Shown: positions 6,453 through 13,995, numbered from the stretch's first letter. The stretch is 14,048 nucleotides of DNA from Prevotellaceae bacterium (GCA_031255055.1 JAIRTG010000174.1:1-14048), one strand, 5' to 3'. The notes: generated by a model not told the origin, from the sequence alone. Program-made: numbers and translations.

Positions 6453-6678
6453 CGCCCTGGAGCTGACTGAAAAGTCGGTATTTCCCAAAATATCTTGTCT
6501 ACAAGCTCTGTGAGTGGGGTGAAATTTGCTTTTTGAGGCTTTTTAGTCAGCCTCAGGGTGCGCCAAACAATGAGGTAATAAGGTTTATATCTGTTGTTAT
6601 TCGGGCTACTGAGGTTGTTTTGTTAATAAAATCAGGTGTAAATTAGGTTATTCGCCTGCGGCGAAATGTACACCTTAT
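6453..6678. other. Single-copy spacer with nested stem-loops, no gene seen
   Basis: No convincing coding frame. Inverted repeats are visible: GCTGACTGAAAAG (6462-6474) with CTTTTTAGTCAGC (6539-6551), one mismatch; an overlapping TGAGGC (6534-6539)/GCCTCA (6550-6555); and a nested pair AGGTGTA (6634-6640)/TACACCT (6669-6675) enclosing TTCGCC-TGC-GGCGAA (6651-6665). The last pair abuts module B copy 3. Whether these fold as RNA is an inference only. Confidence 0.5.
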
Positions 6679-6790
6679 TAGTGACTAGTCCCCCTCTATA
6701 TTTTGTCAAGTGCAAAAAAGGAATAACTTTCGGCGCAGCCTTGCAAATACTATTCATAGCAGATAGTTACAGGGTAGTTATATGAAAGTG
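6679..6790 (-). repeat. Dispersed ~112-base repeat (module B, copy 3; right arm, inverted)
   Basis: The reverse complement matches copies 1 and 2 from CACTTTCATATAAC to the GGGGGACTAGTCACTA end. Its orientation is opposite to copy 2, so the inner ends of both arms are the GGGGGACT ends. It is followed directly by heptamer-like sequence. Confidence 0.9.
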
Positions 6791-6942
6791 TTTAGTGATT
6801 AGTGTTTAACGATTAGTGATTCAACCTTAATCGTGTTTAGTGATTAATCATAGCGAATCTGCACTAAACATTAATCGTTAAACACTAATCGTTAAACACT
6901 AAACACAAATCACTAAACACTAAACACAAATCACTAAACACT
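6785..6942. repeat. Degenerate heptamer tract in both orientations, downstream of pgk
   Basis: The left part reads TTTAGTGATTAGTG on the plus strand and the right part is the complement type, ATCACTAAACACTAAACAC, repeated twice with short variants (ATCGTTAAACACTA). The two halves could pair as a long imperfect hairpin directly after the pgk stop at 6943. No T-tailed terminator is visible there, so this may be the transcript end or simply repeat DNA. With this tract, the 5510-6942 gap contains only repeats and the spacer at 6453-6678. Confidence 0.7.
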
Positions 6943-8208
6943 TTAATATCCGCGTATAGCGGCGATTCCGGGCAATGAACGTCCTTCGATGGCTTCGAGC
7001 AATGCTCCGCCGCCCGTCGAAACGTATGATACCTTGTCGGCAATACCGAACTTATTTACCGCCGCCACAGAGTCGCCTCCGCCAACCAGCGAAAAAGCGC
7101 CATCTTTGGTAGCATCCACCACCGCTTCGCCGACAGAACGAGTTCCGTGCGTAAAGTTTTCAAACTCGAATACACCAGCGGGGCCATTCCAAAGGATTGT
7201 TTTCGACAGTTTGATCACTTCCGCAAAGACCTTTTCCGTTTCCGGGCCGATGTCCAACCCTTCCCATCCGTCGGGGATTTCGTCGACTTTCACAAAACCG
7301 GTTTTCGCATCGTTACTGAAACTGTCGGCCATTTTCACGTCGACGGCCAGCACAATATGTACGCCGTTTTTCTTCGCCTTATCCAGCAGTTCGAGCGCCA
7401 AGTCCAATTTATCATCTTCGCAGATCGAATTTCCTGTTTTACCCCCCAAAGCCTTGATGAACGTGTAGGTCATACCGCCTGCGATGATCAAATTATCTAC
7501 TTTTGTGAGCAGATTTTCGATAATTTCGATCTTTGAAGACACTTTAGAGCCTCCCATGATAGCGGTAAACGGACGGTTGATGTCGGACATCACTTTTTGT
7601 ACGGCGTCCACTTCCTTTTCCATCAGGTAACCGAACATTTTGTTATCGGCATCGAAACAGTCGGCAATCAGGGCGGTGGAAGCGTGAGCACGGTGTGCCG
7701 TTCCGAAGGCATCGTTGACATAGCAATCGGCATACGATGCCAATTTTTTTACAAACTCTTTCTGACGCTCTTTTACCGCTTTTTTGGCCGTCGTTTTTTC
7801 GTCGTCGGAAGCATCGTCGGCCAAGTCGCGCGGTTTACCTTCTTCTTCGGCATAGAAGCGAAGGTTTTCCAACAGCAACGCTTCGCCCGATTTGAGACCG
7901 GCAGCCATTGTAGCCGCATCTTCGTTAGCGCAATCGGGCGCAAATTTCACATCGACACCAAGCAGTTCCGAAACGTGCGAAAGAATATGTTTCAGTGAGA
8001 ACTTGGCATCCGGATTCTTTTTCGGACGACCCAAATGCGACGCAATGATAGGACTTCCGCCGTCCGACAATATCTTTTTAAGCGTAGGAAGCGCTGCACG
8101 AATACGAGTGTCGTCGGTTATTCTAAAATTTTCGTCCAGAGGAACATTGAAGTCAACACGGACGAAGGCTTTTTTGCCCGAGAAATCAAATTTTTCAATC
8201 GTTTGCAT
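6943..8208 (-). CDS. pgk: Phosphoglycerate kinase
   Basis: A 421-residue cytoplasmic glycolytic kinase that transfers phosphate from 1,3-bisphosphoglycerate to ADP. Family motifs appear in order: RVDFN at 17-21, HLGRPK at 58-63, ENLRFY at 114-119, GTAHRAHAS at 169-177, GGSKVSSKI at 219-227 (catalytic-loop Lys), WNGPAGVFE at 340-348, GGGDS at 376-380 (nucleotide-binding hinge) and STGGGA at 397-402. It is slightly longer than the ~390-residue bacterial norm because of an Asp/Lys-rich insertion at about 129-150 between the ENLRFY and GTAHRAHAS motifs. The ATG start gives the usual MQTIEKFDF N terminus. It lies 99 bases downstream of purE on the same strand, and I see no clear TAnnTTTG box between them, so co-transcription is possible. 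No defect is visible. Confidence 0.98.
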   Translation of the reverse strand: MQTIEKFDFSGKKAFVRVDFNVPLDENFRITDDTRIRAALPTLKKILSDGGSPIIASHLGRPKKNPDAKFSLKHILSHVSELLGVDVKFAPDCANEDAATMAAGLKSGEALLLENLRFYAEEEGKPRDLADDASDDEKTTAKKAVKERQKEFVKKLASYADCYVNDAFGTAHRAHASTALIADCFDADNKMFGYLMEKEVDAVQKVMSDINRPFTAIMGGSKVSSKIEIIENLLTKVDNLIIAGGMTYTFIKALGGKTGNSICEDDKLDLALELLDKAKKNGVHIVLAVDVKMADSFSNDAKTGFVKVDEIPDGWEGLDIGPETEKVFAEVIKLSKTILWNGPAGVFEFENFTHGTRSVGEAVVDATKDGAFSLVGGGDSVAAVNKFGIADKVSYVSTGGGALLEAIEGRSLPGIAAIRGY

Positions 8209-8307
8209 AATCTTTTATTTTACGGTTTGAGAATGAATACCTGTTTAAGCAATACCTGTTCGAGAGATTGTGAAGATGCCAAAAAGGAACTCGCGGCTGA
8301 GAATCGG

Positions 8308-8814
8308 CTAATTCGTTTTGAACGGATAGTTGATTTCCGAAAGTTTGTTGTTGGCGTCCACTATTTTTTTCTTGAGATTTTCTTTATAGTCTGTCAGTTT
8401 TTGTTGCAGTTTTTCATCCGAGTTGGCCAGTATCTGTACCGCCAATATCGCCGCATTGAGCGATGCGTTGATACCGACTGTTGCAACCGGTATACCGGCA
8501 GGCATCTGTACGATTGCCAATAAGGCATCCATTCCTTCGAGGCTTGCGCTTATCGGTACGCCGATAACAGGCAACGTTGTCATCGAGGCGACGACGCCCG
8601 GCAGATGTGCCGCCATACCAGCCGCCGCTACGATTACTTCGATACCTCTTTTTTTTGCATTGTTTGCAAACGTTTCCACTTCGTTGGGAGTCCGGTGTGC
8701 CGAGAGCGCATTGAGTTCAAACGGAACGCCAAATTGGTTCAACAAATCGGCGGCTTTCTCCATCACAGACCAGTCGGAAACGCTGCCCATTATGATACTT
8801 ACTTTTGCTTGCAT
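8308..8814 (-). CDS. purE: N5-carboxyaminoimidazole ribonucleotide mutase
   Basis: A 168-residue cytoplasmic enzyme of de novo purine synthesis that converts N5-CAIR to CAIR. The class I PurE signatures are present: GSVSDW at 10-15, SAHRTP at 38-43 with the catalytic His40, AAAGMAAHLPGVVAS at 63-77, and QMPAGIPVATVGI at 103-115. I chose ATG 8814 (MQAKVSIIMGS) over an upstream GTG at 8853, because those extra 13 residues match no family N terminus and would overlap the gcvH terminator hairpin. The C-terminal tail (residues 133-168) is Lys-rich and slightly long. No purK is adjacent. It lies just after the gcvH terminator, so its transcript depends on readthrough or on a promoter I could not identify. 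Confidence 0.97.
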   Translation of the reverse strand: MQAKVSIIMGSVSDWSVMEKAADLLNQFGVPFELNALSAHRTPNEVETFANNAKKRGIEVIVAAAGMAAHLPGVVASMTTLPVIGVPISASLEGMDALLAIVQMPAGIPVATVGINASLNAAILAVQILANSDEKLQQKLTDYKENLKKKIVDANNKLSEINYPFKTN

Positions 8815-8837
8815 GATGATTGATTTCGGTATATGAT

Positions 8838-8880
8838 AAAAAAAAACAGTCACCGGACGGTTGAAGATCCGATGACTGTT
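8838..8880 (-). terminator. Intrinsic terminator after gcvH
   Basis: On the minus strand AACAGTCATCGGA (8880-8868) pairs with TCCGGTGACTGTT (8857-8845), with one U-G wobble, and is followed by a run of T (A run on plus at 8838-8846). It begins seven bases after the gcvH stop. Confidence 0.85.
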
Positions 8881-8886
8881 GATTTT

Positions 8887-9267
8887 TTATTCTCCGACGA
8901 TAGCGGAGTAATCTTCGGGTGAAAGTAAATTGTCGATTTGTCCCTGATTTTTAATCGCTATTTTAATCATCCATCCGTCTCCGTATGGATCATCGTTGAT
9001 TAATTCGGGTTTATCTTCCAATTTATCATTGAACTCCAACACTTCGCAATCGAGCGGAACGAACAGGTCGGACACCGTTTTTACGGCTTCGACCGTTCCG
9101 AATGTATCGCCTTCGTTCAACAATTCACCAACGGTTTCCACCTCTACGAAAACAATCTCTCCAAGCTCGCTTTGAGCGTAGTCGGTGATACCTACATAAG
9201 CAATGTCGCCTTCTATGCGCGTCCATTCATGTTCTTTTGTGTACTTTAAATTTGTGGGAATATTCAT
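8887..9267 (-). CDS. gcvH: Glycine cleavage system H protein (lipoyl carrier)
   Basis: A 126-residue single lipoyl domain, the usual length for GcvH. It carries the aminomethyl intermediate of glycine between the P, T and L proteins on a lipoyl arm. The lipoylated Lys is Lys63 in GTVEAVKTVSDLFVP. Other landmarks: YTKEHEWTR at 9-17, VGITDYAQSELGEIVFVEV at 25-43, and the C-terminal GDGWMIKI segment. ATG start. It is 39 bases downstream of the EEP gene on the same strand and is closed by the terminator at 8838-8880, so it is the last gene of the rhomboid-rhomboid-EEP-gcvH cluster. The gcvT and gcvP genes are not in the window. Confidence 0.98.
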   Translation of the reverse strand: MNIPTNLKYTKEHEWTRIEGDIAYVGITDYAQSELGEIVFVEVETVGELLNEGDTFGTVEAVKTVSDLFVPLDCEVLEFNDKLEDKPELINDDPYGDGWMIKIAIKNQGQIDNLLSPEDYSAIVGE

Positions 9268-9306
9268 ACTAATAAGATTTAAAAGTTGTGTTATATATCT
9301 ATTTGG

Positions 9307-10413
9307 TTATTTAATAGTCAGTTTGCATAAAACAGGGTAGTGGTCGGAATGATACACTTTATCAATTTTAAATTCGTTCACCGTGAAATGATCATCGTGG
9401 AAGATGTAGTCGATTCTGAATTTGATCACGCTGTCGTGATAGGTGTAACCGAATCCTCTTCCTGTTTCAGTAAAAGCATCCGATAAGTGTCCTTTTACGG
9501 TAGAGTAGGCGTATGAAAGAGGGACATCGTTCAAATCGCCTACGGCAATCACTTTGTAGGGCGAATCTTTTATGACTGCCGCAACCACATCGGCCTGTTT
9601 CGCTCTTGTTCTATATGCCACACCCAATTTGTCGGTAAACAGATGTTTCACTTCCGAAATGCTTTCCGAGTCGATATTTTCTTTCAGCAATTTGGGAATA
9701 TCTTTTTCTTTTTGGGTCAGCCGATTCGATTCCAAGTGATTGTTGAGGAGTCGAATGGTGTCTTCGTCGATCTTAATATCAACACAGTGGGCGGAATTGG
9801 GATTCCCCGAAAAGTCGAGCTTGAAAGCGTTGACTATCGGATATTTCGAAAAGGTGGCTACGCCAAATCCTATCTCTCCGCTTTCGTATCCGTCGGGGTA
9901 GCTGATATAGTGATGGGGGTATTCTTCAAATGCTTTGAGCACGTCTCTCAATGTCAAGAATAGTTGTTGGTGCATTACCTTAAACTCCTGAATACAGAAA
10001 ATATCGGGGCGTTGTTCAAGGATGTAGTTCACAACAGGATTCGGTTTTTCTTTTGTATGTTTCACCAATTTGGCGTTGATCATTGTGTTGTAGCTCAGGA
10101 TGCTGAATGTTTTTTTATTATCGGCGGCTTTCTCTTTCACGGTTTTCAGGCGCAAAGGTATCACATTTTTAACGCGCGGGTATGACAATATCAGTAAAAT
10201 GAATGAAAACAGGAAGAGTTTGTTTTTTAGAACGCTCCAGAAAATGACAAAAAAGACGTTGGACAGGATGATGATCGGAGACGGTAACGAGAAATAGGCA
10301 AGGAACTTGAACTTGACCGGACTGATAACGCTGCCCAACAGTACCATCAACAGGCAGAAGATGGCGACGATGTTAATGATAAAAATGATTACCCGTATGA
10401 TTTTTCCGAACAT
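9307..10413 (-). CDS. Endonuclease/exonuclease/phosphatase (EEP) family protein, membrane anchored
   Basis: A 368-residue protein with about three N-terminal hydrophobic segments (roughly 6-30, 37-60 and 64-78), then an EEP (DNase I/AP endonuclease-like) catalytic domain from residue 103 to the end. Motifs: SYNTM with Asn109, CIQEF with the metal-binding Glu143, NNHLES at 224-229, GDLNDVP at 292-298, RIDYIF at 333-338 and SDHYP with the catalytic His at 356-360. The metal-dependent phosphoesterase site therefore looks intact. The substrate may be a nucleic acid, a phospholipid or another phosphodiester and cannot be read from sequence. The start codon is three bases after the upstream rhomboid stop, so translation is probably coupled. 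An extracytoplasmic catalytic domain is an inference from the N-terminal helices. Confidence 0.92.
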   Translation of the reverse strand: MFGKIIRVIIFIINIVAIFCLLMVLLGSVISPVKFKFLAYFSLPSPIIILSNVFFVIFWSVLKNKLFLFSFILLILSYPRVKNVIPLRLKTVKEKAADNKKTFSILSYNTMINAKLVKHTKEKPNPVVNYILEQRPDIFCIQEFKVMHQQLFLTLRDVLKAFEEYPHHYISYPDGYESGEIGFGVATFSKYPIVNAFKLDFSGNPNSAHCVDIKIDEDTIRLLNNHLESNRLTQKEKDIPKLLKENIDSESISEVKHLFTDKLGVAYRTRAKQADVVAAVIKDSPYKVIAVGDLNDVPLSYAYSTVKGHLSDAFTETGRGFGYTYHDSVIKFRIDYIFHDDHFTVNEFKIDKVYHSDHYPVLCKLTIK

Positions 10414-10416
10414 TGT

Positions 10417-11304
10417 TTATTTTTTACTTTGGTCAAACAATCGTTTTTTTTCTCCGGCGGTCAGGCTTTCGTAGCCCGAAGTTTTTATTTTGTCGAGGAT
10501 TCGGTCGATTTCTTCCCTATTTTTTGCTTTTTGAACATTCCACTCGGCATCGCTCATTTTTTGAGCGTGGAATGGTTGCTGTTTTTTAGTTTTCCGTCCT
10601 TTTTTGAAAAGATTGGCCACCGCGTCCAGAAAGCGGTTGAGTCCTTTTGTCGGATCAGTACCTTTGCGCAGCGATACGATGAATACATATCCCGCCAAAG
10701 CGCCTCCGAGGTGTGCAAATTCTCCTCCTGCGTTCGACGACGTGATGCCGAAAATACTGACCAGTAGAACGGCGCCTGCGATATATTTCAATTTGATGCC
10801 GCCGACAAACAGTAATTGCAGTTTCATGTTGGGACACTGCATAGCCGCCGCCACGACGATTGCCATAATCGCTCCCGACGCGCCCATCAGCAGAGATGAC
10901 GACACTTGTGTGCTGAAATAGGGGAAAATATTGTATGCCAGAATATAGGTCACCGCCCCCAACACGCCGCCGAAAAGATAGAGAGCGCTCAGTTGTTTTC
11001 CCGAGAAAGAGATCAAGAAGAGTTTACCGAACCAGTACAGGCAGATCATGTTGAAAAAGATATGAAAAATACCCGTGTGGAAAAACATATAGGTAATCAC
11101 CGTCCAGAGGCGCGAGAGCAGTTTTGTCAAATCGGCCGGAGCGGCAAGATAGGGCGTGATGAAGTCGAAAGAGATATTGAACAGCACCAGTACAATTTCG
11201 GTCAGCTTGACCAGCAGAAAGACGGCAAGGTTGATATAGATCAACTGTATTTCGGCTGTACCTTGTTTAAAACTGTTTTTTATGGTATGCAGGAAGTCGT
11301 TCAT
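10417..11304 (-). CDS. Rhomboid family intramembrane serine protease (with C-terminal cytosolic tail)
   Basis: A 295-residue polytopic membrane protein. Rhomboid motifs from the ATG at 11304: HIFFNM ending with Asn85 and Met86, GASG with the nucleophile Ser143, and AHLGG with the catalytic His198. Six or so hydrophobic segments lie between about 20 and 212. A charged tail follows (Lys/Arg-rich, from about 213), ending in a helical segment (DAEWNVQKAKNREEIDRI, then SLTAGEKKRLF) of the type found at the C terminus of many Bacteroidota rhomboids. A TTG 12 bases upstream (11316) is a possible alternative start adding four residues; ATG is preferred. It follows the second rhomboid by 22 bases and precedes the EEP gene by three, so it is the middle of an operon. 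Natural substrates are unknown. Confidence 0.93.
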   Translation of the reverse strand: MNDFLHTIKNSFKQGTAEIQLIYINLAVFLLVKLTEIVLVLFNISFDFITPYLAAPADLTKLLSRLWTVITYMFFHTGIFHIFFNMICLYWFGKLFLISFSGKQLSALYLFGGVLGAVTYILAYNIFPYFSTQVSSSLLMGASGAIMAIVVAAAMQCPNMKLQLLFVGGIKLKYIAGAVLLVSIFGITSSNAGGEFAHLGGALAGYVFIVSLRKGTDPTKGLNRFLDAVANLFKKGRKTKKQQPFHAQKMSDAEWNVQKAKNREEIDRILDKIKTSGYESLTAGEKKRLFDQSKK

Positions 11305-11326
11305 CGTGAAGTTCAAATCGGAGGAA

Positions 11327-12115
11327 TTAATTATTGTAATACAGTTTTCCCTTTTTGCGCCAATAGAGTAGCAGTATCAACCCGAAAATCATTCCTCCCA
11401 GGTGTGCAAAGTGTGCGACGCTGTCGCCCGAAAAGTTTGTGACGCCCAAGAAAAGTTCGGCAACGCCATACAGCGCCACAAATATCCGAGCTTTTATCGG
11501 TACGGGGAAAAATATCAGCATCAGCTTTGCATGGGGGAAAAGCCATCCGAAGGCCAGCAAAATGCCGAAAACTGCGCCCGAAGCGCCAACGGTGACGGGA
11601 ACGCCGAGAAACATTTTTTTCATTAGCAACAAGTCGGACACGTTGTATGCCGCCAGGTCGCCGAAACGGAGGTATTCTCTCAATTTGCCTTCCTGCGCCA
11701 GCAGCGATTCAATTGCGCCTGTATTGATAGCTTCGTTGAAAGCCGCCGCCACCGGTTGATAGCTGAGCATCCAAACCAGTTGTTGGATGATGCCGGCGCC
11801 GACGCCTGTGAGCAGATAGAAAAAAAGGAATTTGCGAGGTCCCCAAATTTGTTCGAGCGGGCAGCCGAACATATACAGGGCGAACATGTTAAAAAACAGG
11901 TGAGAAAGTCCGCCGTGCATAAACATGTAGGAGAACAGTTGCGCGGGATTGAATTCGGCAGACTGCCAATAGTGCATCCCCAAGTATGTTACCAGATTGA
12001 GATCGAGACTTCGCTGAAGGACAAAAGTTGCCACGAGAAGCAGAACGTTTATAAGAATCAGATTCTTGCAGACAGCAGGTATGTTGCTGAAAAAGGAATA
12101 TCCCCAGTTACTCAT
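11327..12115 (-). CDS. Rhomboid family intramembrane serine protease
   Basis: A 262-residue polytopic membrane protein that cleaves substrates inside the bilayer. The core motifs are HLFFNM at 72-77 (Asn76), GASG at 177-180 with the nucleophile Ser179, and AHLGG with the catalytic His238. An extra loop of about 50 residues (118-170, EAINTGAIESLLAQEG region) separates the transmembrane segments before the GxSG helix. It lacks the long charged C-terminal tail of its downstream neighbour and is therefore a divergent paralogue, not a recent copy. ATG start; a -7 box TAAATTTG lies about 62 bases upstream. First gene of the rhomboid-rhomboid-EEP-gcvH cluster. Confidence 0.95.
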   Translation of the reverse strand: MSNWGYSFFSNIPAVCKNLILINVLLLVATFVLQRSLDLNLVTYLGMHYWQSAEFNPAQLFSYMFMHGGLSHLFFNMFALYMFGCPLEQIWGPRKFLFFYLLTGVGAGIIQQLVWMLSYQPVAAAFNEAINTGAIESLLAQEGKLREYLRFGDLAAYNVSDLLLMKKMFLGVPVTVGASGAVFGILLAFGWLFPHAKLMLIFFPVPIKARIFVALYGVAELFLGVTNFSGDSVAHFAHLGGMIFGLILLLYWRKKGKLYYNN

Positions 12116-12177
12116 CAGTTGTTCAAATTAGATTACGATAGTTTGCGTGTACAATAGGTGGCAAAAATGAATGGGTG

Positions 12178-12185
12178 CAAATTTA
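12178..12185 (-). promoter_or_regulatory. Possible -7 box upstream of the rhomboid operon
   Basis: Minus-strand TAAATTTG followed by CACCC matches TAnnTTTG and lies 62 bases before the start codon at 12115. No TTTG is found 19-21 bases further upstream, so this is only a half match. Confidence 0.45.
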
Positions 12186-12343
12186 ATGAAAAAATGCTGT
12201 TCCTTCCTTTATGAGTATTCAATTATCAAATAATAACTAATTGTCGATTAAACGTCAAAAAGCATTAAGGGTCGTCGACAGCCCGACGGTTGCAGTCTTT
12301 TGACAGGTCGGAGGTCGGAGAACGACGCCGTTTTTATCACCGT

Positions 12344-13444
12344 TCAGACGTTGAATCGGAAGTGCATAATATCGCCGTCTTGTACAACATATTCTTTTCC
12401 CTCTACGTTCATTTTTCCGGCTTCTTTCACCGCCGCTTCCGAGCCGTAGTCAACATAATCGCCGTATTTGATCACTTCGGCGCGGATAAAACCCTTTTCA
12501 AAGTCGGTATGGATAACTCCTGCGCATTGAGGCGCTTTCCAACCTTGTCGGAATGTCCACGCGCGGACTTCCTGTGGGCCTGCGGTCAGAAAGGTTTGCA
12601 GATTCAGCAGTTTGTATGCCGATTTTATCAGGCGCGAAACGCCCGATTCGCTCAAGCCTGTTTCGGCGAGGAACAGTTGACGTTCTTCATACGTTTCCAG
12701 TTCGGCGATATCGGCTTCTATCGCGGCCGCAATCACCAGTATATCGGCATTTTCGTTTTTCACCGCCTCTCGGACGGCCTCGACATAAGCGTTACCGTTT
12801 TTGGCCGAAGCCTCGTCAACATTACAGATATACAACACCGGCTTATCTGTGAGCAAATGCAGATCGCCGATCAGTTTTTTTTCTTCCTTATCGAAGGTCA
12901 ACGTGCGTGCGGATTTTCCCTGCATCAGTCTTTCGCGATACTTCACCAACAGGTCGTAAACGGTTTTTGCCTGTTTATCGCCGCCGGTCTGCGCCTGTTT
13001 CCGTACTTTATCGATACGGCTTTCGACCGTTTCCAAATCTTTCAGTTGCAGTTCGGTATCAATAATTTCCTTATCTCGTACAGGGTTAATCGTTCCGTCG
13101 ACATGTGTGATATTTTCATTTTCGAAACAGCGCAGCACGTGCAGGATTGCGTCGGTTTCGCGGATATTGGCCAGAAACTTATTGCCCAATCCTTCGCCTT
13201 TACTTGCGCCCTTGACCAGTCCCGCGATGTCCACAATTTCCACCGTAGTCGGGACGATTTTTTGAGGATTCACCAATTCTGCGAGTTTAGTCAGCCGTTC
13301 GTCGGGGACGGTAATCACGCCGACATTTGGTTCGATGGTACAGAAAGGGAAATTTGCCGCCTGTGCTTTTGCGTTCGACAAGCTGTTGAATAACGTCGAT
13401 TTACCTACATTAGGTAATCCGACGATGCCGCATTGGAGTGCCAT
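12344..13444 (-). CDS. ychF: YchF/OLA1-type redox-regulated ATPase
   Basis: A 366-residue cytoplasmic P-loop NTPase of the Obg family that binds ATP in preference to GTP and associates with ribosomes. Motifs: P-loop GLPNVGKS at 9-16, G3 with DIAGLVKGASKGEGLGNKFL at 72-91, NVDE at 208-211 (the altered G4 typical of the YchF branch), a helical coiled-coil arm at about 125-180, and a C-terminal TGS domain (284-366) with WTFRQGWKAPQCAGVIH and the DYVDYGSEAAVKEAG segment. Full length for the family; ATG start. It has its own strong promoter at 13507-13538, 60 bases upstream, and lies 228 bases from the next gene, so it is probably a single-gene transcript. Confidence 0.98.
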   Translation of the reverse strand: MALQCGIVGLPNVGKSTLFNSLSNAKAQAANFPFCTIEPNVGVITVPDERLTKLAELVNPQKIVPTTVEIVDIAGLVKGASKGEGLGNKFLANIRETDAILHVLRCFENENITHVDGTINPVRDKEIIDTELQLKDLETVESRIDKVRKQAQTGGDKQAKTVYDLLVKYRERLMQGKSARTLTFDKEEKKLIGDLHLLTDKPVLYICNVDEASAKNGNAYVEAVREAVKNENADILVIAAAIEADIAELETYEERQLFLAETGLSESGVSRLIKSAYKLLNLQTFLTAGPQEVRAWTFRQGWKAPQCAGVIHTDFEKGFIRAEVIKYGDYVDYGSEAAVKEAGKMNVEGKEYVVQDGDIMHFRFNV

Positions 13445-13506
13445 AATTGATTGTCTATATGTTGTATGGGTTGTGAATTAGTCCGGATATTTTGCCATCC
13501 GGCGTG

Positions 13507-13538
13507 CAAAGGTACGAATAACAACAGCACCTTCAAAA
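13507..13538 (-). promoter_or_regulatory. Bacteroidota-type promoter for ychF
   Basis: On the minus strand TTTG (13538-13535), a 20-base spacer and TACCTTTG (13514-13507) followed by CAC give a full match to the TTTG-N20-TAnnTTTG consensus, 62 bases before the ychF start codon. Confidence 0.8.
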
Positions 13539-13695
13539 TGGCGGTTCGTACAACTTTTCCGTCGGAAAGAGCCGTGAAATCGGTTTGCCGCCGACGTCGA
13601 TCTGTGGTTATGAACAGGTTGTCCGACGGACTTTTCCTGTCCGAACGGAGTGTCGTCCAATCCCAAAACACTAAACGTTAAGAAAAACACAAAGA

Positions 13696-13803
13696 AGAGA
13701 AAGAGAATTTTTTTGGGGGGGGGAAGTCTCCCCCTCGCTTCAGCCGCCTACGGCGTCTTCCGCTCCCCCCTCTGGGGGGCGCTGCCCCGCAACGCCCCGA
13801 AGA
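13696..13803 (-). repeat. GC-rich multi-hairpin repeat (module A, copy 3)
   Basis: Same orientation as the copy at 5651-5747: an AAGAGAAAGAG lead, T run, 9-base G tract (13715-13723), GGAAGTCTCC hairpin, CCGCC/GGCG hairpin and GGGGCG/GCCCC hairpins, ending GCCCCGAAG. It is followed at once by heptamer repeats. The 13539-13695 stretch before it holds no gene I can support; the only structure noticed there is an inverted pair TCCGTCGGA (13558-13566) and TCCGACGGA (13622-13630). Confidence 0.8.
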
Positions 13804-13806
13804 TAG

Positions 13807-13995
13807 TGATGAGTGATTAGTGATTAGTGATTAGTGATTAGTGATGAGTGATGAGTGATGAGTGATGAGTGATTAGTGATGAGTGATGAGTGATTAGTGA
13901 TTAGTGATTAGTGATTAGTGATTAGTGATTAGTGATTAGTGATTAGTGATTAGTGATTAGTGATTAGTGATTAGTGATTAGTGATTAGTGATTAG
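13807..13995 (+). repeat. 27 tandem 7-base repeats (TGATTAG/TGATGAG)
   Basis: Exactly 189 bases in 27 uninterrupted 7-base units. About 20 are TGATTAG. The TGATGAG variants are confined to the first half: unit 1, a block from about 13842, and a pair near 13877-13890. The right half (about 13891-13995) is uniform TGATTAG. No insertion or deletion breaks the phase. The tract runs straight into module B copy 4 at 13993-13996. Confidence 0.97.

Noticed and set aside
8815..8853. Upstream GTG start for purE
   Set aside because: It would place the coding start inside the gcvH terminator stem, and the extra residues are not PurE-like.
12116..12343. Terminator after ychF
   Set aside because: A weak CGTCG/CGACG pair exists near 12275-12291 but no T run follows it on the minus strand, so I did not call it.
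12290..13393. 367-residue plus-strand frame opposite ychF
   Set aside because: The minus strand encodes a complete YchF with all motifs; the plus frame is a codon-bias shadow.
13405..13690. Small minus-strand frames upstream of ychF
   Set aside because: They overlap the ychF promoter and start region, have no recognisable product and show no start context.
13807..13995. True telomere or linear replicon end
   Set aside because: The tract is followed by module B sequence, and similar short tracts lie internally at 638-664 and 5755-5785, so it is internal repeat DNA.
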